A DNA stretch of 64,000 nucleotides, from positions 9,867,775 through 9,931,774 of the forward strand of contig OZ025271.1 in NCBI GenBank assembly GCA_964019165.1, written 5' to 3'. The translations under genes and the position numbers were made by a program. Shown piece after piece: positions 1 to 11,966 of the stretch (position 1 is the stretch's first letter; every line of letters starts with the position of its first letter). The stretch comes from Mastigias papua (taxonomy: Eukaryota; Cnidaria; Scyphozoa; Rhizostomeae; Mastigiidae). Under the pieces are notes generated by a model, which saw nothing but the letters and a program-made list of their open reading frames with translations, had not been told where the DNA came from and did not search any database.

Positions 1-1000
1 CTTCGAAATATCTAGATAAACCGAACGGACATCAAGAGTTGGATTGCAGTCAAATGCTGAAAAAATGGAATTGACGATTGATAGTAACTGATTAACAGTC
101 GAGTCTCCTGTATGAAAACCTTACTGCTTTTGGTTTAAAAGACTGTTTGTATCTAGGTGGTGATAAAGCGAGTCAAAGATAAGTTTCACTAGAATTTTAC
201 CGAAAATTGGAAGGAGAGAAATAGGACGATAGTTGTTCTTAAGACTCTTACTGTTCTTCTTATGGATGGGAACTACGATAGCTTGTTTCCAAACTGGGGG
301 GAACACACCTTGGGTCATGCAGGACTCACATATTAATCTAAGGGGTAGTCGTACTGAGATATCGTCCCAGCCATGAGCCTTGTTTGGGTTCAAAGATCGG
401 ATAATATTCAAGATCTTCTCATCAGACATAGAAAAGCCAGTGAGCAGTGAAGTATTGGGTACTGATGGCGGAGGAAGTTCGCTACCAGTATCGATTGTGG
501 TGCATTGTTGTATGAAGTAATCATTAAAAATTCCTGCCTTTGCAGTAAACTCCAACACAAATATATTGTTTCTATAAGGGGAGGGATTATTGATATTTTA
601 GCTTTATTCAAGATTTTATTGATCAAGGACCAATAGAGTTTTTTACCTGTTTCAGTGTCTTAGAGTGTTCTCCCTATTTTTGTAAGGTATTTTTCCTTAG
701 CGTCCTCAATTAGTTTTGATCCATGAGCTATCATATTAGTAATGGCCTCCAGCCTATCCTCTGGCTGCCCGTTTCTGATAAAAGAGTTATAAGCTCTATT
801 CTTTTTCCTGATGAAGTTCTTAATTGGCTGTGTTATCCAAGGTGCCTGCCGAGGCCGAACCGTGATTGTTTTGTTAGGTATAAAGTTCGAAAAGATATTC
901 AGCAAGGTTTCATTTAGAGTTTTAACTTGCAGGTTAGGACATGCGATGTCTGATAAAGTATCTTTCCAAGGAAACATTTCAATGCTTTATTTGATTGCAG
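1..1000 (-). mobile_element. Non-LTR retrotransposon (CR1/L2/Jockey-like LINE) reverse transcriptase, partial
   Basis: Two minus-strand reading frames, 977-660 and 558 down to base 1, are successive parts of one LINE polyprotein. The upstream part carries the linker between endonuclease and reverse transcriptase, with the APWITQPIKNFIRKKNRAY stretch typical of it. The downstream part carries the early RT motifs: the LNPNKAHGWDDIS block, FPPVWKQAIVVPIHKK, and NNYRPISLLPIFGKI. Frame 1-120 continues with a GDSTVNQLL block and VYLDIS, the start of the motif before the catalytic aspartate, so the element is cut by the window edge. A frame break lies near 560-660, and the 5' part (endonuclease) is not recognisable beyond about 1000. 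It sits on the same strand as the NACHT exon, probably in its downstream intron. Inactive copy; confident of class, not of clade. Confidence 0.85.
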
Positions 1001-1291
1001 TAGCCTACTTCATGAATATGCTCAACCTATCTGCAATCAAGTTGTATATCGCACTTTTGCTTTGTCTGGCTTGGAAAGATGTTTCATGAGCTAGAAGGCT
1101 ATTTCTTTAGCGTTTTTGATGAATATATTTGTTTTTAGAGAGGAAATTAGTTGATAAGTGTCTCTATCGATTACTGCATACAGTCCCGCTATTTTGTAAA
1201 TCCCCCTATTCTGTATACGTAACGTTGCCAAGCCGTAAGTGCAATTGATGAGTTTGTAAATAACAGGCAGTTAATAAGTAAATCAGCTTAC

Positions 1292-3345
1292 CCTTGTTGC
1301 CATTTTATGGCTCATCCGAGAAGTACATCCTCTTATATCCAATTCCTTCATATGGAAATTTCCTTTCCGATATCTTTCTTCAATCATCTCCACCATGCTC
1401 TCCCACAACTCAACCTTAATGTCCAATCCAGTAAACCAAAGCTCTTTACATGACATCCCCCAATGGCATGCATTCATTAAGCTATCCCTCGTCTTCAATT
1501 GGCAGTACTCTATCCCCAACCCATTAAGTTGCCGATCATTCAATATGCATTCATTCACCTTATCGTGCAATTCGCAGCCATCCATGTATACCCTGCCACA
1601 ATATCCCTCCTTAATTCCTCGTCCAAACTTCTTATGAATGGAATTCACAGTTGTTTTGATCCCAGTAAAAGAGATGCCATCGTCACCAATGCGAAAATGC
1701 TCCTTCGCAGTAAGCACTTCCAGTTGTTCAATCCTTGATACAATGAACCTCCTAAACTTGATATTTGCAAATGCCATACGAATATCCTTCTCCCTCATTC
1801 CACAACTTTCCAAGTGCCTACAAATCTTACAAACGTTTTCAGTTGTAACTTCATCTGACTCAAAGTCATTACCATGGCATTTTCTTATAATTGACATAAT
1901 AAACTTCTTATCACTAAAACTCTTATGTAAAAACACACTAATGATTTCAAGTGATCTTCTTAATTTAGTCTCTTCATCCAACCAACATTCATTCAGCACT
2001 TCAATTATATTAACTAATAATCTTTTCTGATTTACTTTCTGTTTTAATCCTACAATATTCTTCAGTATTTCTGTTATTATCCCTCCATATGAAAATCCTG
2101 CCATTAAACGACACACAAATGAAACAACTTCAATAAACCCTTGTTCCAAATTGTCCTTTATAATTCCCATTAAACTTTTCCTATCTTCTCTACATATGTA
2201 AAGAGCTGAGAGAAATTCCATCAGTGATAGATGTTTAAATTGATACTTCTCTGTTATATTGTCTGACACATCAACAAATAGACTTTGGATAAATTCCTTG
2301 TCCTTTCCGATGTCACCAAGCAGTGATCTAATATTTCCTTCAAAAATTATTTTGTTCTGTTTTAGTAAATTATAGCAGACTTCACATAGCGTTGATAATA
2401 CTTCTGAGAATTCTTTAAAAATTTCTGGAGCTCTCTTCCCACTTGAACATTGTTTGTCAGCATGTTGTTTCAGCAACAGAAAGACAGTCCAGCAATATAG
2501 CTCAGTACTGTTGGAAACTGCTTGACCTTTCAACAAAATTGCAATGCAACATAATGTATTTAAGAACTGTGGCACATGAATGATTGGAACATTTGATGCA
2601 CCCTTTGCTTTGTTTATATCCAAAACATGATCTTCTCGTTTAGAGAACTTTTCTACATAGATACTGATTTGCTCATTAGTGAGTCCTTGAATTTCAACAG
2701 TCTTCAAACCACCCACATCACGGTAACTATGTAGTTTGACTTCAATATGGGGCCTCCCGGTCAGTATAACTTTAGACCTGGGGTAAATCTTACGTCTTAG
2801 AAGTTGCCCTATAATTGACTCTTTTTCAGTTACGTCATAGAGTTCATCAAATCCATCTACTATAATCAAGACCCCTTCTCCATCTCCCAAATCGTAGTTA
2901 ACTTTACTTTTCAGGAATTCGCCAAGGAGTTCATGGTTTTTCAGCTCAGCCCCTTCATGGTCCCTGAAATAATTCAAGTCTCTACATTCAAACATGACAC
3001 ACATTTTGAAGTTCTGATAAATGTCTCCATTTGCCCATCCGTACGTCAACTGTTTGGCGAGAACAGACTTTCCCATTCCTGCAATTCCGCGAATAAAGGT
3101 TACGCGCCGTTTATCGTCAATCAAATTAGATATATCAATATCATCACATGTAGCATCTTTTAGGTTTTCTAAATAACGTTTTGCTTCATCTCTAAAATTA
3201 GCCTCCGGTCGAGAGCAATAGCTTATCTTTAACTTTACGGCAAATTCAGAAATATCTACTTCTTTCAGCACTATTCTGTCGTTATCATCTACCTTATGAA
3301 TCTCATGTGTTTTGTGAAGTTCTTTATACGTCTCCTTTATTTCAT
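1292..3345 (-). CDS. NACHT-LRR (NLR-like) internal exon
   Basis: This single open exon encodes 684 complete codons. The Walker A motif GIAGMGKS lies at about 3088-3065, Walker B VLIIVDGFDEL about 72 residues later, and LTGRPH follows, as in NACHT NTPases of animal NLR receptors. The last 100 residues contain leucine-rich repeats (NGLGIEYCQL, KELWFTGLDI, KELDIRGC). Both edges look like real splice sites. A pyrimidine-rich stretch ending in TTGCAG precedes the exon at 3346, and an in-frame stop just upstream argues for an intron there. An AGG|GTAAGC donor follows 1292. The exon enters in phase 1 and leaves in phase 0, so further LRR exons should lie off the left side. NACHT proteins oligomerise on sensing infection or damage; that role is inferred from the family. 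No stop or frameshift is visible, so this is probably a live gene. The ATG or GTG codons inside it are not starts. Confidence 0.88.
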
Positions 3346-3597
3346 CTGCAAGATAGGTTTAATGAGTGTGTCAATACATACAGCGATAGCTGAGAAGATA
3401 AAAGAGAGGAATAGATAGAAAATTGTGAAATAGGAAAAGAAGCAGTGGTGGAAACTTCTTTGATACTCTCTGATATCACATTGGAGATATGCAACTAAAA
3501 GTCAATTGTGGTGAATGTAAGAAGGAGAACTCAGCAGCAATAGGTTAGTAACATAGCAAATTAAATGTCATTTCAAAACAGCAAACAGGTTGCCAGT

Positions 3598-3690
3598 GAT
3601 GATGATAATGATGCTGATGATGATGACCATGATGATGGTGGTGATGATGATGATGTTCATGATGTTGATGATAATCATCATGAAGATGGG
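3598..3690. repeat. (GAT)n trinucleotide microsatellite
   Basis: Imperfect GAT repeats interrupted by GAC, GGT and GTT. They create spurious Asp-rich (plus) and His-rich (minus) reading frames. It lies about 250 bases outside the splice acceptor of the NACHT exon, presumably in the intron. Confidence 0.85.
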
Positions 3691-4231
3691 AAATTGGGGG
3701 TACTACCGTTTCTAATACACACAAGACAATTAGTTGTAACCTATAATCGATTTCAACATCTGGCCCATTTGAACAAGACTTGTAGGCACACAAATATTGC
3801 AATTGTTTGCTAGCATATACACGCTGTAGGAACCATTTTGTATGGAACCTACATGTAGAATGCTGAAATATTTAATGAACTTAAACTACTTCAGGAAAAT
3901 TCCCTAAGGAACTTTGAATTTTGAAAATTTTTACAACTACAAACAGTCAAGAATTAGGAAGCCGATTCCATTCATTTGCAACCAAATGCCGCATAGATTG
4001 TTTACTGTGCTTGTGTCACGCGTTTCATTGACTTTCTTAGTGGTTTTGATGTTATGACATAGCCAAAATTAAAGTCAAAATTCAGAATTTCTTACTTTTT
4101 TCTGTTCCAATTTAAAGTAAAATTAAAACAATTTTCAACACATCGATTCCCATTCAATTATTGAGAATTTCAAACATCTTTAGGTCTGATATCAAGGTAG
4201 CAGGAATAGGAGAACCAAACTGCATTACACT
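3691..4231. other. Non-coding stretch with a GGAACCTACATGTAGAA repeat remnant
   Basis: No coding potential is seen. A segment near 3826-3865 (GGAACC, then GGAACCTACATGTAGAA) matches the reverse complement of sequence near 43,300. This marks an interspersed repeat family of unknown class. Confidence 0.35.
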
Positions 4232-4423
4232 TGTTACGTCAATGTTCCTTGTATCTGTTTCTTGTTAATTTACTTTGTTTGACTTGAATTTATGCGTAGG
4301 TTATTGCTACGAATTGGACATTGCTTGTTATTCTTAGTCCACTTCACTTAGATCGAATAATTCAAACAATATACATAATAATTTTGCAATTTATTAGTCT
4401 CATCTGAATCTGTCTGAGAAACA
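4232..4423 (+). repeat. 5' LTR of the BEL/Pao element (internally deleted)
   Basis: Starts TG and ends CA. It matches the 3' LTR at its first 17 bases and over its last 170 or so, but lacks about 135 bases found after TGTTCC in the 3' copy. The deletion and point differences show that the insertion is old. Confidence 0.85.
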
Positions 4424-4471
4424 TACATTCGATTTTATGTATTTTGAACTGGAACTTGCTAAGTAAGAAAA

Positions 4472-5820
4472 ATGATGGAAGCGACAGAGTTAAACCGAGC
4501 GAAAAGCAGCTGAAGGACCGCTAAATCAGCATTTATCAGAGCTCTGAATGCTTTTGGTAATTCAGTAGATAATGAAAGACCGGTAAAGGAAGTGAAAGAA
4601 TTGCTACTTAAGTTTCAACGAGCATTTGATGGCCTTGTAAGTAAACATGAGGAGTTTACAACATTGATCGATGCTGATTGTGAATATGAGAATGAGAAAA
4701 AATGGCTGGCTGAATGCCTTAAGGTTTTCTTGAAATCAGAACTCACAGCAAAGGAGTTTATGGGTCATGTACAGGACAATAAAGCATTGAGGGACGAAAA
4801 TGATCAATTTGCAGAAAACCCAGAAATCGTGGACAGGGAAACTGCGGAAGCTGCAGTGGAAGGGCAGCAGCAAAGTGACGGAATTCAAAATATCCAGGAA
4901 GCTTCGCAGGATGTCTCAAATGAAGAGATTGTTGGTACTCGAAAAAGGAACGACAAAGAACACTCTCAACAATAGGAAAGTGCGGCCGTGGTATTAGCAA
5001 GCAGTGGACCAAAGGAAACAGACAAAACTTGTAGTTTCAAGCTAGAAAAGCCAAAGGTGCCCTCGTTTTCGTAAGAGATTATGAGATATTTCGCTCTGAT
5101 TTCAAACATGCATTTGAGGCTAGATACACTAAGAGAGGTGCAATAACGCTTTTACGTACATGCTTAAGAGACAAGCCACAGGAGTTAATCAAAGGAATTG
5201 CAACTGATTACGATTCGGTTTGGGAGTATTTAGATGCTATTTATTGCGAACCACGGTTTGAATCTAACACCATTGATGTTGAATTTGGAAAGCGCAGGTT
5301 TTGTACGAATTTTAAGATGAGTACGATGACAAAAAGTCAGCATTTTTGCGATAATTATTTATTTCAGGGACTGCGAACCGATCTGAAAGTGGGGGGGGGG
5401 CTAAATTCTAGTGAATCAATAAAGAAGTAGGGACTGTGGGCTTGCCCCAGAATCATTTTTAAACCACGCCCCTTGAACATCAAGGAAATGGTTATTTTGG
5501 AAGACTAATCAGTCATTAATGAATTCTTCTCGTCTCTTTAAAACATTATTTTACTTTTGGAAAAGTGGGGGCTATAGCCTCCCAGCTCCCTGTTCTGGGG
5601 TGCCTGTATATGACACTTCTAATTTACAAAGATAAGCGACGAATCCATGATATTAACATGATATCGTTAAATTTCGACCACTGCATGAAGGTGAAGATGC
5701 TCGTTTTTGTTATCTTGTACATCGTGTAAAACGATGTTATAATACTCTGAAAGCAGTTGGAGTACCTATGGACATGGACAATAGTTACATGTTGCCAATC
5801 ATAGAACAAAAAATGTGCAC
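4472..5820 (+). pseudogene. BEL/Pao Gag, pseudogene
   Basis: A reading frame opening with ATG at 4472 meets a TGA after 13 codons, continues in frame through an acidic helical N-terminal region to a stop at 4973, and then shifts frame. The conserved BEL Gag block (charged Phe-Arg-Ser-Asp-Phe start, then LLRTCLRDKPQELI) lies at about 5080-5200. The homology resumes after an inserted segment with HEGEDARFCYLVHRVKRCYN at about 5670-5740. Gag would form the particle of the retrotransposon. At least one nonsense mutation, one frameshift and one insertion break it. Confidence 0.75.
5395..5638. mobile_element. Unclassified insertion inside gag
   Basis: Gag similarity stops at a run of ten G (5391-5400) and resumes near 5639. 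The intervening bases carry short inverted motifs near each end (CCCCAGAA and TTCTGGGG), suggesting a small TIR element or MITE. I cannot name a family or a clear target duplication. Confidence 0.35.
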
Positions 5821-5886
5821 TGATGATAGAAAAGTGAGAAAGAAAGAAAAGAGAAAGAAAAAAGCTCTCCTACGCTAAAGGCTTTA

Positions 5887-6551
5887 ATGTCTTGGATGAC
5901 AATTGAAATGAAATCTCACATGCGCGCTACAGCACCTATTAGGGCAAACTCTGTTCATAGACGCACAGTCAGTCATTTCAGAGCTGAAGGTAAGAACAAT
6001 TGTGATATCATCACACCCATCCGACAAAAATGTTGGCTCTGTTTGCATTCCAACCATTGGCCAGACCAGTGTCCCAAGTTTGCTGCTTTAAGCAATGAAG
6101 ATCGTGTGAAAGAAGCGAAAGAAAATCATGTTTGCTATAGCTGTTTAAAGCTAGCTGGAAGAGACCACAAAGTTGCAAATTGTTGTCGAAGGAAACAGTG
6201 CACAAAATATGACAATGGTATGCGCTGTGCTGGCTTTCATCAAGAAATGCTATACAAAACCAAGCCAGTTCAAGTTGGAGTTACATTGGCAGTAGATGAA
6301 AGAGAAGCAATTCTTCCAGTCATTTCAGCAAATATATCGAATTCAAATTGAATTTTTAAGAGAGCAAATGTATTGCTAGATTCTGGTGCTCAAGTTAGCT
6401 TGATTCATCAAGATACTGCAGAGGCTTTGGGACTAAAGGGGCAATATGTATCAATTACGATTGCAAAGGTTGGTGGAGAAGAAGAAACAATCAAAACAAA
6501 GAGATATACGGTAGCAGTATCGCCTTTTGATGGAAACAAGTATCAATCAAC
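5887..6551 (+). pseudogene. BEL/Pao zinc knuckle and aspartic protease region, interrupted
   Basis: The frame carries cysteine/histidine knuckles CWLCLHSNHWPDQC (about 6033) and CYSCLKLAGRDHKVANCC (about 6138). A TGA at 6349-6351 interrupts the frame, and the aspartic protease active site LLDSGAQVSLI follows at about 6373. This order of zinc knuckle and DSG-type retropepsin is characteristic of BEL/Pao. The protease is cut at 6551 by the LINE insertion; its downstream part continues at 8311 after the target duplication ATCAAC, with the reading frame preserved across the insertion. Confidence 0.8.
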
Positions 6552-6744
6552 GTTTTCCATGAAAAGAAATCCCATTAATCACCCAGTGTTGAAATTTAAC
6601 AACGTACCAGTTGCTAACGTTGACGAACATAAACATCTTGGGATGATCCTCGACTCAAAGATGTCTTTTGCTAGTCATATCCAGGCAGCTACTTTAAAGT
6701 GCAGACTCGGAATAGGAATGATAAAATATCTCTCGACATACCTA

Positions 6745-7025
6745 CAATCTCTGCCAAAAGTCCTTGGAACACCTATTGAACAATGGAGTTTATTTGACAA
6801 TAGCGAATTTCCGGTCAAATTTGACAGCTACTGATCCCCTCCCCCCTTAAAACAATGTTGAGGTAAAAGCTTAGTTGCTAGAGTGCTATTTGAGAGCAAA
6901 TTGACGTGTCTGCTGGGAGTAACTCCTGATTAATTCAACATTGTTCTGAGGGGGGGGGGAGAGGGGGAGATTGCTCTACGAGTCAAAAAGTAATGAAAGT
7001 GTTCCAAGACTTTTGGCAGTGATTG
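6745..7025. mobile_element. MITE family A, copy 1 (TA target)
   Basis: The inverted termini CTGCCAAAAGTCCTTGGAAC and its complement face each other. They are flanked directly by TA (6743-6744 and 7026-7027) and split the LINE reading frame at a single point. A second, inner pair of inverted repeats is made of C-rich (CCCCTCCCCCC) and G-rich tracts joined to AACAATGTTG/CAACATTGTT. It has no coding capacity. TA duplication suggests mobilisation by a Tc1/mariner-type transposase. Copies 2 and 3 lie at 33819 and 36500 and are more divergent from this one than from each other. Confidence 0.85.
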
Positions 7026-8019
7026 TACCTCGCAAAACCTTAGAGCAGCTGTACAAATCGTATGTAAGACCCCATTTAGACTATGGTGATGTAATATATC
7101 ACGTTCCACACAACGAGTGTGAACTTAGTCACACTCCCTTTCTGACCAGAAACATGGGAAAACTTGAGCAAATTCAATATTCTGCTGCTTTAGCAATACC
7201 TGGTGCATGGAAAGGAACTTCCCGTGAAAAATTATATGATGAACTTGGTTGGGAATCCTCAAATATGCGTCGTTGGAGTAGGCGTTTGATCCTGTTCTAC
7301 AAGATTCTTAACAACATTACCCCTGACTACACCAGTTACCCTATACCGCAGTTAAAAATGTTTCCGTACCCATTTCGTAAGGAAGATGTTGTAGGCCAGA
7401 TAAGGGCAAGGACTTCAAAACTAAAATCTAGCTTTTACCCTCACTGCCTTTCTGAATGGAACAAACTTGATCCAAGTATCACATCATCACCCTCGCTAAG
7501 TAATTTTAAAATAAAATTACTACAACTTATCCGTCCTCTTCCTAAGCCGGTTTATAGTATCTACGACCCGATCGGATTGGCCATCCTTACACAGCTACGA
7601 GTGGGCCTTAGCAAATTAAACTCTCATAAGTTTAGATACAATTTCAGAGAAACAATAAACCTATGTGTCCTTCGAACGATGGCATAGAAGATACGGAACA
7701 TTACTTGCTGCTTTGCCGTTCATATGTTGGACTTGGGTGAGATCTCCTAGCAAGCGTAGTTGCAATACTTCAACTTTATAGTCTTTCTTCTCCTTTCTTT
7801 AATCAAGAGCTAGTAAAAGTTATCTTATATGGTGATGAAAGACTCCCTCTTGATTTAAACAAAAAACTACTTGAAGCAACCTTGAAGTTTATTCATGCAA
7901 CAGAACGCTTTAAATAAGCTCTTCCTACATCCTATCGAATAGATTTCCCTTTCCCTTATTAAAAAAGAAAACATTAGTGGTTCTAGTTTGATTTTTATGT
8001 CCTTTTGGTATTTTAATTT

Positions 8020-8196
8020 GGGAGTCATTCACCCTTTCACGCTGAAGCCGACTTTTTTTTTATCGCTTCCGACCTTTTTCCCCTTGACATTTTTTTGTCT
8101 TTGGCGTGCCCCCACATGGGTTTCGCAATATCTACAAGGGAATTCAAATGCCCCTCCCTCTCCTGTTGAGGCGTTGCGTAAAGGGTGAATGATCCC
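8020..8196. mobile_element. MITE family C (TIR GGGAGTCATTCACCCTTT)
   Basis: A 177-bp segment has near-perfect inverted ends: GGGAGTCATTCACCCTTTCA at the left, and AAAGGGTGAATGATCCC at the right. It lies within the 3' UTR of the LINE, so it is a third-level insertion. No clear target duplication could be fixed. Confidence 0.65.
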
Positions 8197-8316
8197 TTAT
8201 ATGTGTAGGCTGCAGGGTTGATATGGCATAGCATACTCCTTGCAGTATCGTGTATGTACTTTGTGTTTTTTATTTCTTGTACTGTAAGATTTAGATGTAT
8301 ACAAAACAAAATCAAC

Positions 8317-10686
8317 AAAGGTAATCGGTATCCAAATCATAAGTGATGATGTAAAAGCTGTAAACACATCAAGACTGTCAGAACTATTTGGGTTAAAGAA
8401 GCAGAAATTTAGAAGAGGAAAGGGGCACGTAGAGCTGTTAGTCGGCATTGATCATGCACAACTGCATTTGGGTGAGGCAAAGCAACTTGAGAATTTAATG
8501 GCTCGTAATTCTCCACTAGGATAGATAGTGTTTGGAGGAAAACCAGGTGGAGCACAAGAGGCTAACCATGTCTTTCATGTTAAGCATGCGGCTGTTGTAG
8601 ATCTAACTGTTTTTTGGACAACGGAATCAATGGGAGTTACTGCAAAGCTGTGTCATTGCAAGGCACCAAAGCTAAATCAATCTGGAAGAGAAGAAGCGAA
8701 GATTTTTGAAGACTCTGGTTTAAAAATTGGAGAGCAATGGAAGATTCCATATGCTTGGAAAAAGGATCCCAAATTATTGCCCGACAACAAAGAGTATGCG
8801 TTTAAAAGTCTGGAATCCTTGGAACGAAAACTCCAGTTAAAACCTGAGCAAGCACCAGCATATAATAAGCAAATGACAGAGATGAATGAAATGAACTTTT
8901 CCAGGAAGCTATCAGTAGAGGAAAGTAAAAATTACAAAGGTCCAGTGCATTACATTCCACATCATGCGGTAATTAGGCCAGAAAAGAGAAGCACGCCTAT
9001 CAGAATTGTTTTAAATTCATCTGCAAAGTATGAAGGTCATCAGCTTAATGATTATTGGCTGAAAGGCCCAGATTTACTAAATAATCTGTCTGGAGTAAAT
9101 CTGCGCTTCAGGGAAAGAGAAATAGTTATTATTGGCGACATTTCGAAAATTTATCATCTGATATTGATACCTGCAAAAGATCAGCATCTACACTGCTTTT
9201 TATGGCGAAGTTTAGAAACTAATAGAGAACCCGATGTTTACGTCAAAACATTCCTCAAGTTTGGAGACAAACCTACCCCAGCTATGGCGCAAATTGCTTT
9301 GAGAAGGATTGCAGAGGAAAAACATCTCTCAAAGCAAAAGCTGCAAAGGTACTCACTCAGAATGTGTAGATGGACGATATTTGTGAATCAGTTGAGACCG
9401 TGGAAGATGCAAGACAATTGGCCCAGGATATAGATGCTGTGTTGAAAACAGGAGGCTTCTAAGTAAAGGAATGGATATCAAACAAAGAATTGTATCTTAA
9501 CAGTAAGGAATTACGTGCAATAGAAAGCAGCAAGCCTTTAACAAAAGAAGCGGAAGAGAAAGTACGTGGAATTGTGTGGAAGAGACAATCTGATACATTG
9601 TCATTCAAGGTTGAATCTAATCTGATTAGCCATATTGATGAGGAAAGTAAATTGATATAGAGCATTAAGCTTACTAAGCGGGAAATATTGAGTGAAATTG
9701 CAAGAATTTACGACCCAATTGGACTTGCTGCTGCATTTTTCATCAAACTAAAGATCAGCCTACAAGAACTCTAGCAGAAAGGAGTTGATTGGGATGATGA
9801 AATCCCAACAGAAATTAGACTCAAATGGATAGCCATTTTTAAAGAAATGAAAGAATTGAACAAGATTTCATCTGCAAGAGCTTTAATTACAGCCGATTCT
9901 ACAGAGAAGCCATTACTATCCATTTTGTCTGATGCATCGCAAGAAGCCTTTGGTGCATGAGCATACTTGCGACAGAAGATTGCTGATGGAAGGTTTGATG
10001 TTAAGCTCATTGCTGCAAAATCAAGAGTAGCGCACTTATAAAAGCTCAGTATACCACGGTTAGAGTTACACGCCGCTGTTCTCGCTTCATGCCTAGCGAA
10101 GTCTATGTTAGAGGAGTCAAGACTAGAATTTGCTGATGTTATATTTTTTACCGACAGTATGATTGCTCTGAGTTGGATTCAAGGCCCATCACGTAACTTC
10201 AAACCATTTGTATCAGTGAGAATAGGTGAAGTCTAAAGCAATTCAGATCCACAGCAATGGAAGCATATCGCAAGTGAAAGCAATGTAGCAGATGATTTAT
10301 CACGTGGAATTACAGTGCATGAGCTTGATGGAAGATGGAAAAATGGTCCGAACTTTCTACGGCTTCCAGATAGATTATGGCCAATAACAGATAATACAAA
10401 GGTGCTAAAAGATAGAAAGGAATGTCATCAAATGAAGAAGTTATGCATGTCTATTAGCCAAGGACACCAAGAAGCAATAGATTATGAAAGATTTTCCAGT
10501 TGGAAAAAGCTTATTCGAATAATGTCATGGATCAAGAGACTTGCAAGGTATATAAAGGTGAAAAGGCACGGAGGAGAAAGTCAACCTGGAATTCTCACCC
10601 CAGAGGAACTACAGAAAGCCGAGATTTCTTTAATCAAAGATACACAGAGAACATTACTTGAACGTATGCAGAGAGGTGAATTCTGA
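8317..10686 (+). pseudogene. BEL/Pao reverse transcriptase and RNase H region, pseudogene
   Basis: The frame resumes at 8317 with the end of the protease region (GLKKQKFRRGKGHVELLVGI). RT follows with HYIPHHAVIRPEKRSTPIRIV, LNDYWLKGPDLLNNL and REREIVIIGDISKIYHLI, the first catalytic aspartate block. The second catalytic block (a Tyr-Val-Asp-Asp type) falls at about 9368 in a shifted frame. Then come IARIYDPIGLAAAFFIKL, the Pao-type peptidase A17/RNase H region, and IASESNVADDLSRGI near 10266. In-frame stops occur at about 8522, 9460, 9658, 9772, 9958, 10038 and 10234. The copy is inert. Domain order and blocks match BEL/Pao and not Gypsy or Copia. Confidence 0.85.
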
Positions 10687-10689
10687 TCA

Positions 10690-11870
10690 TTAAGTCCATT
10701 TAAATATGAGGAAGGAATTATTAGAGTTGGAGGAAGAGTAGAGAAAGTGTTGGTGTCGTGTGACATGAGACACCCGGTGCTTCTACCTAAAGAACATAGG
10801 ATTTCGCTGTTAATAACCAGTAATGTGCATAAATATGGACACTCAGGAGTGGCAACTACAACAGCAAAGGTAAGACGAAAGTATTGGATATTGCAAGGAA
10901 ATAAAATCAGCAAATCTGTTAAGTTCAACTGCACTTTTTGTAAAGAAATGTCACATCAAACAGAAGAGCAAGTAATGGCAAAACTTCCATTACTCCGTCT
11001 ATCACCACAAACACCACCCTTCCATTTTACATCAAGCGACTATTTCGGCCCATACAACGTCAATACTGGACGATACAAGACAAGAAAGTACTATGGAGTG
11101 ATATTCATGTGCCTTAACACTAGAGCAATTCATTTAGAATTAGCGATGAATTACTCTACGACTGAGTTTCTACAAGTACTACGAAGGTTTTTCTGTATTC
11201 GAGGCTTTCCAGTGGTGATATTGAGCGACAATGGATCACAGATGGTTGGTGCAGAAAGAATTTTAAGAGAGATGATTGAAGGGTATGATGCAGATAAGCT
11301 ACGGGAATTTTGCGCTGAGAGGAGCATAACATGGAAATTTTTACACTAGCCGCACCACATCAAAATGGGTGTGCAGAGGCACTTGTCAAGAGTTATAAAC
11401 GGGCATTGAAGCAGGCAATTGGGGAGCAAGTTTTACACCCATTTGAATTTTACACCTGCCTGCTAGAAGTTGCAAATGTATTAAATCAACGCCCGATAGG
11501 CAGAGTTCCGAATGACCCTGATGATGGAGCTTACTTATGCCAGAATGATCTGTTGCTAGGACGGACAATGTCAGAAATCCCACAAGGACCATTTCAGGAA
11601 GTAAGAAAGCCAAGCGAACGAGTAAAATTCGTACAGCAAATCGTCAATTCATTCCGGAAACGATGGATAAGAGACATCTTTCCATCTCTCGTTCCACAGA
11701 AACAATGGCATATGGACCGTCGCAATGTGCTCATAAATGATATAGTTACAGTTGCAGAAAATAATGCAATCAGAGGTAGATGGAAAATGGGAAGAATAAT
11801 AGAAGTTTACCCGGGAACAGATTGAAAGGTTCGCAATGTTCAATTAAAAACAAATACAGGAGAATACAGT
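10690..11870 (+). pseudogene. BEL/Pao integrase with C-terminal DUF5641-like domain, pseudogene
   Basis: An integrase zinc-binding-like region (HKYGHSGVATTTAKVRRKYW, then CTFCKEM) precedes the catalytic core. The core motifs are SSDYFGPY (first Asp, about 11036), ILSDNGSQM (second Asp, about 11221) and HQNGCAEALVKSYKRALK (Glu, about 11365). A stop at about 11347 and a one-base shift split the core. A final domain with PQKQWHMDRRNVLINDIV and GRWKMGRIIEVYPG matches the DUF5641 segment found at the end of Pao polyproteins. It ends near 11870, about 100 bases before the 3' LTR. Confidence 0.85.
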
Positions 11871-11966
11871 CGTCCAATAACAAAGATTGCCGTCATACAA
11901 TCAGCTGTATAGCATTTCACAGGACGCTACAAGAAATAAACTCAGACACTTTTGGGGGGCGGAGGA

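Larger units (their letters stand above)
6552..8310 (+). mobile_element. 5'-truncated LINE inserted into the BEL element
   Basis: A LINE C-terminal RT and thumb region begins abruptly at 6552 (KRNPINHPVLKFNN, then HKHLGMILDSKM). After a MITE interruption it continues at 7028 with the typical PRKTLEQLYKSYVRPHLDYG and SSFYPHCLSEWNKLDPS blocks. The terminal cysteine/histidine segment EDTEHYLLLCRSY (about 7686-7725) is reached through a frameshift. A 3' UTR runs to about 8310. The direct repeat ATCAAC occurs at 6546-6551 and 8311-8316, a convincing 6-bp target-site duplication. The LINE is therefore younger than the BEL element. Confidence 0.85.

Noticed and set aside
3545..3813. Asp-rich plus-strand and His-rich minus-strand open frames
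   Set aside because: Both are read-through of the (GAT)n microsatellite; no start context, splice sites or similarity.
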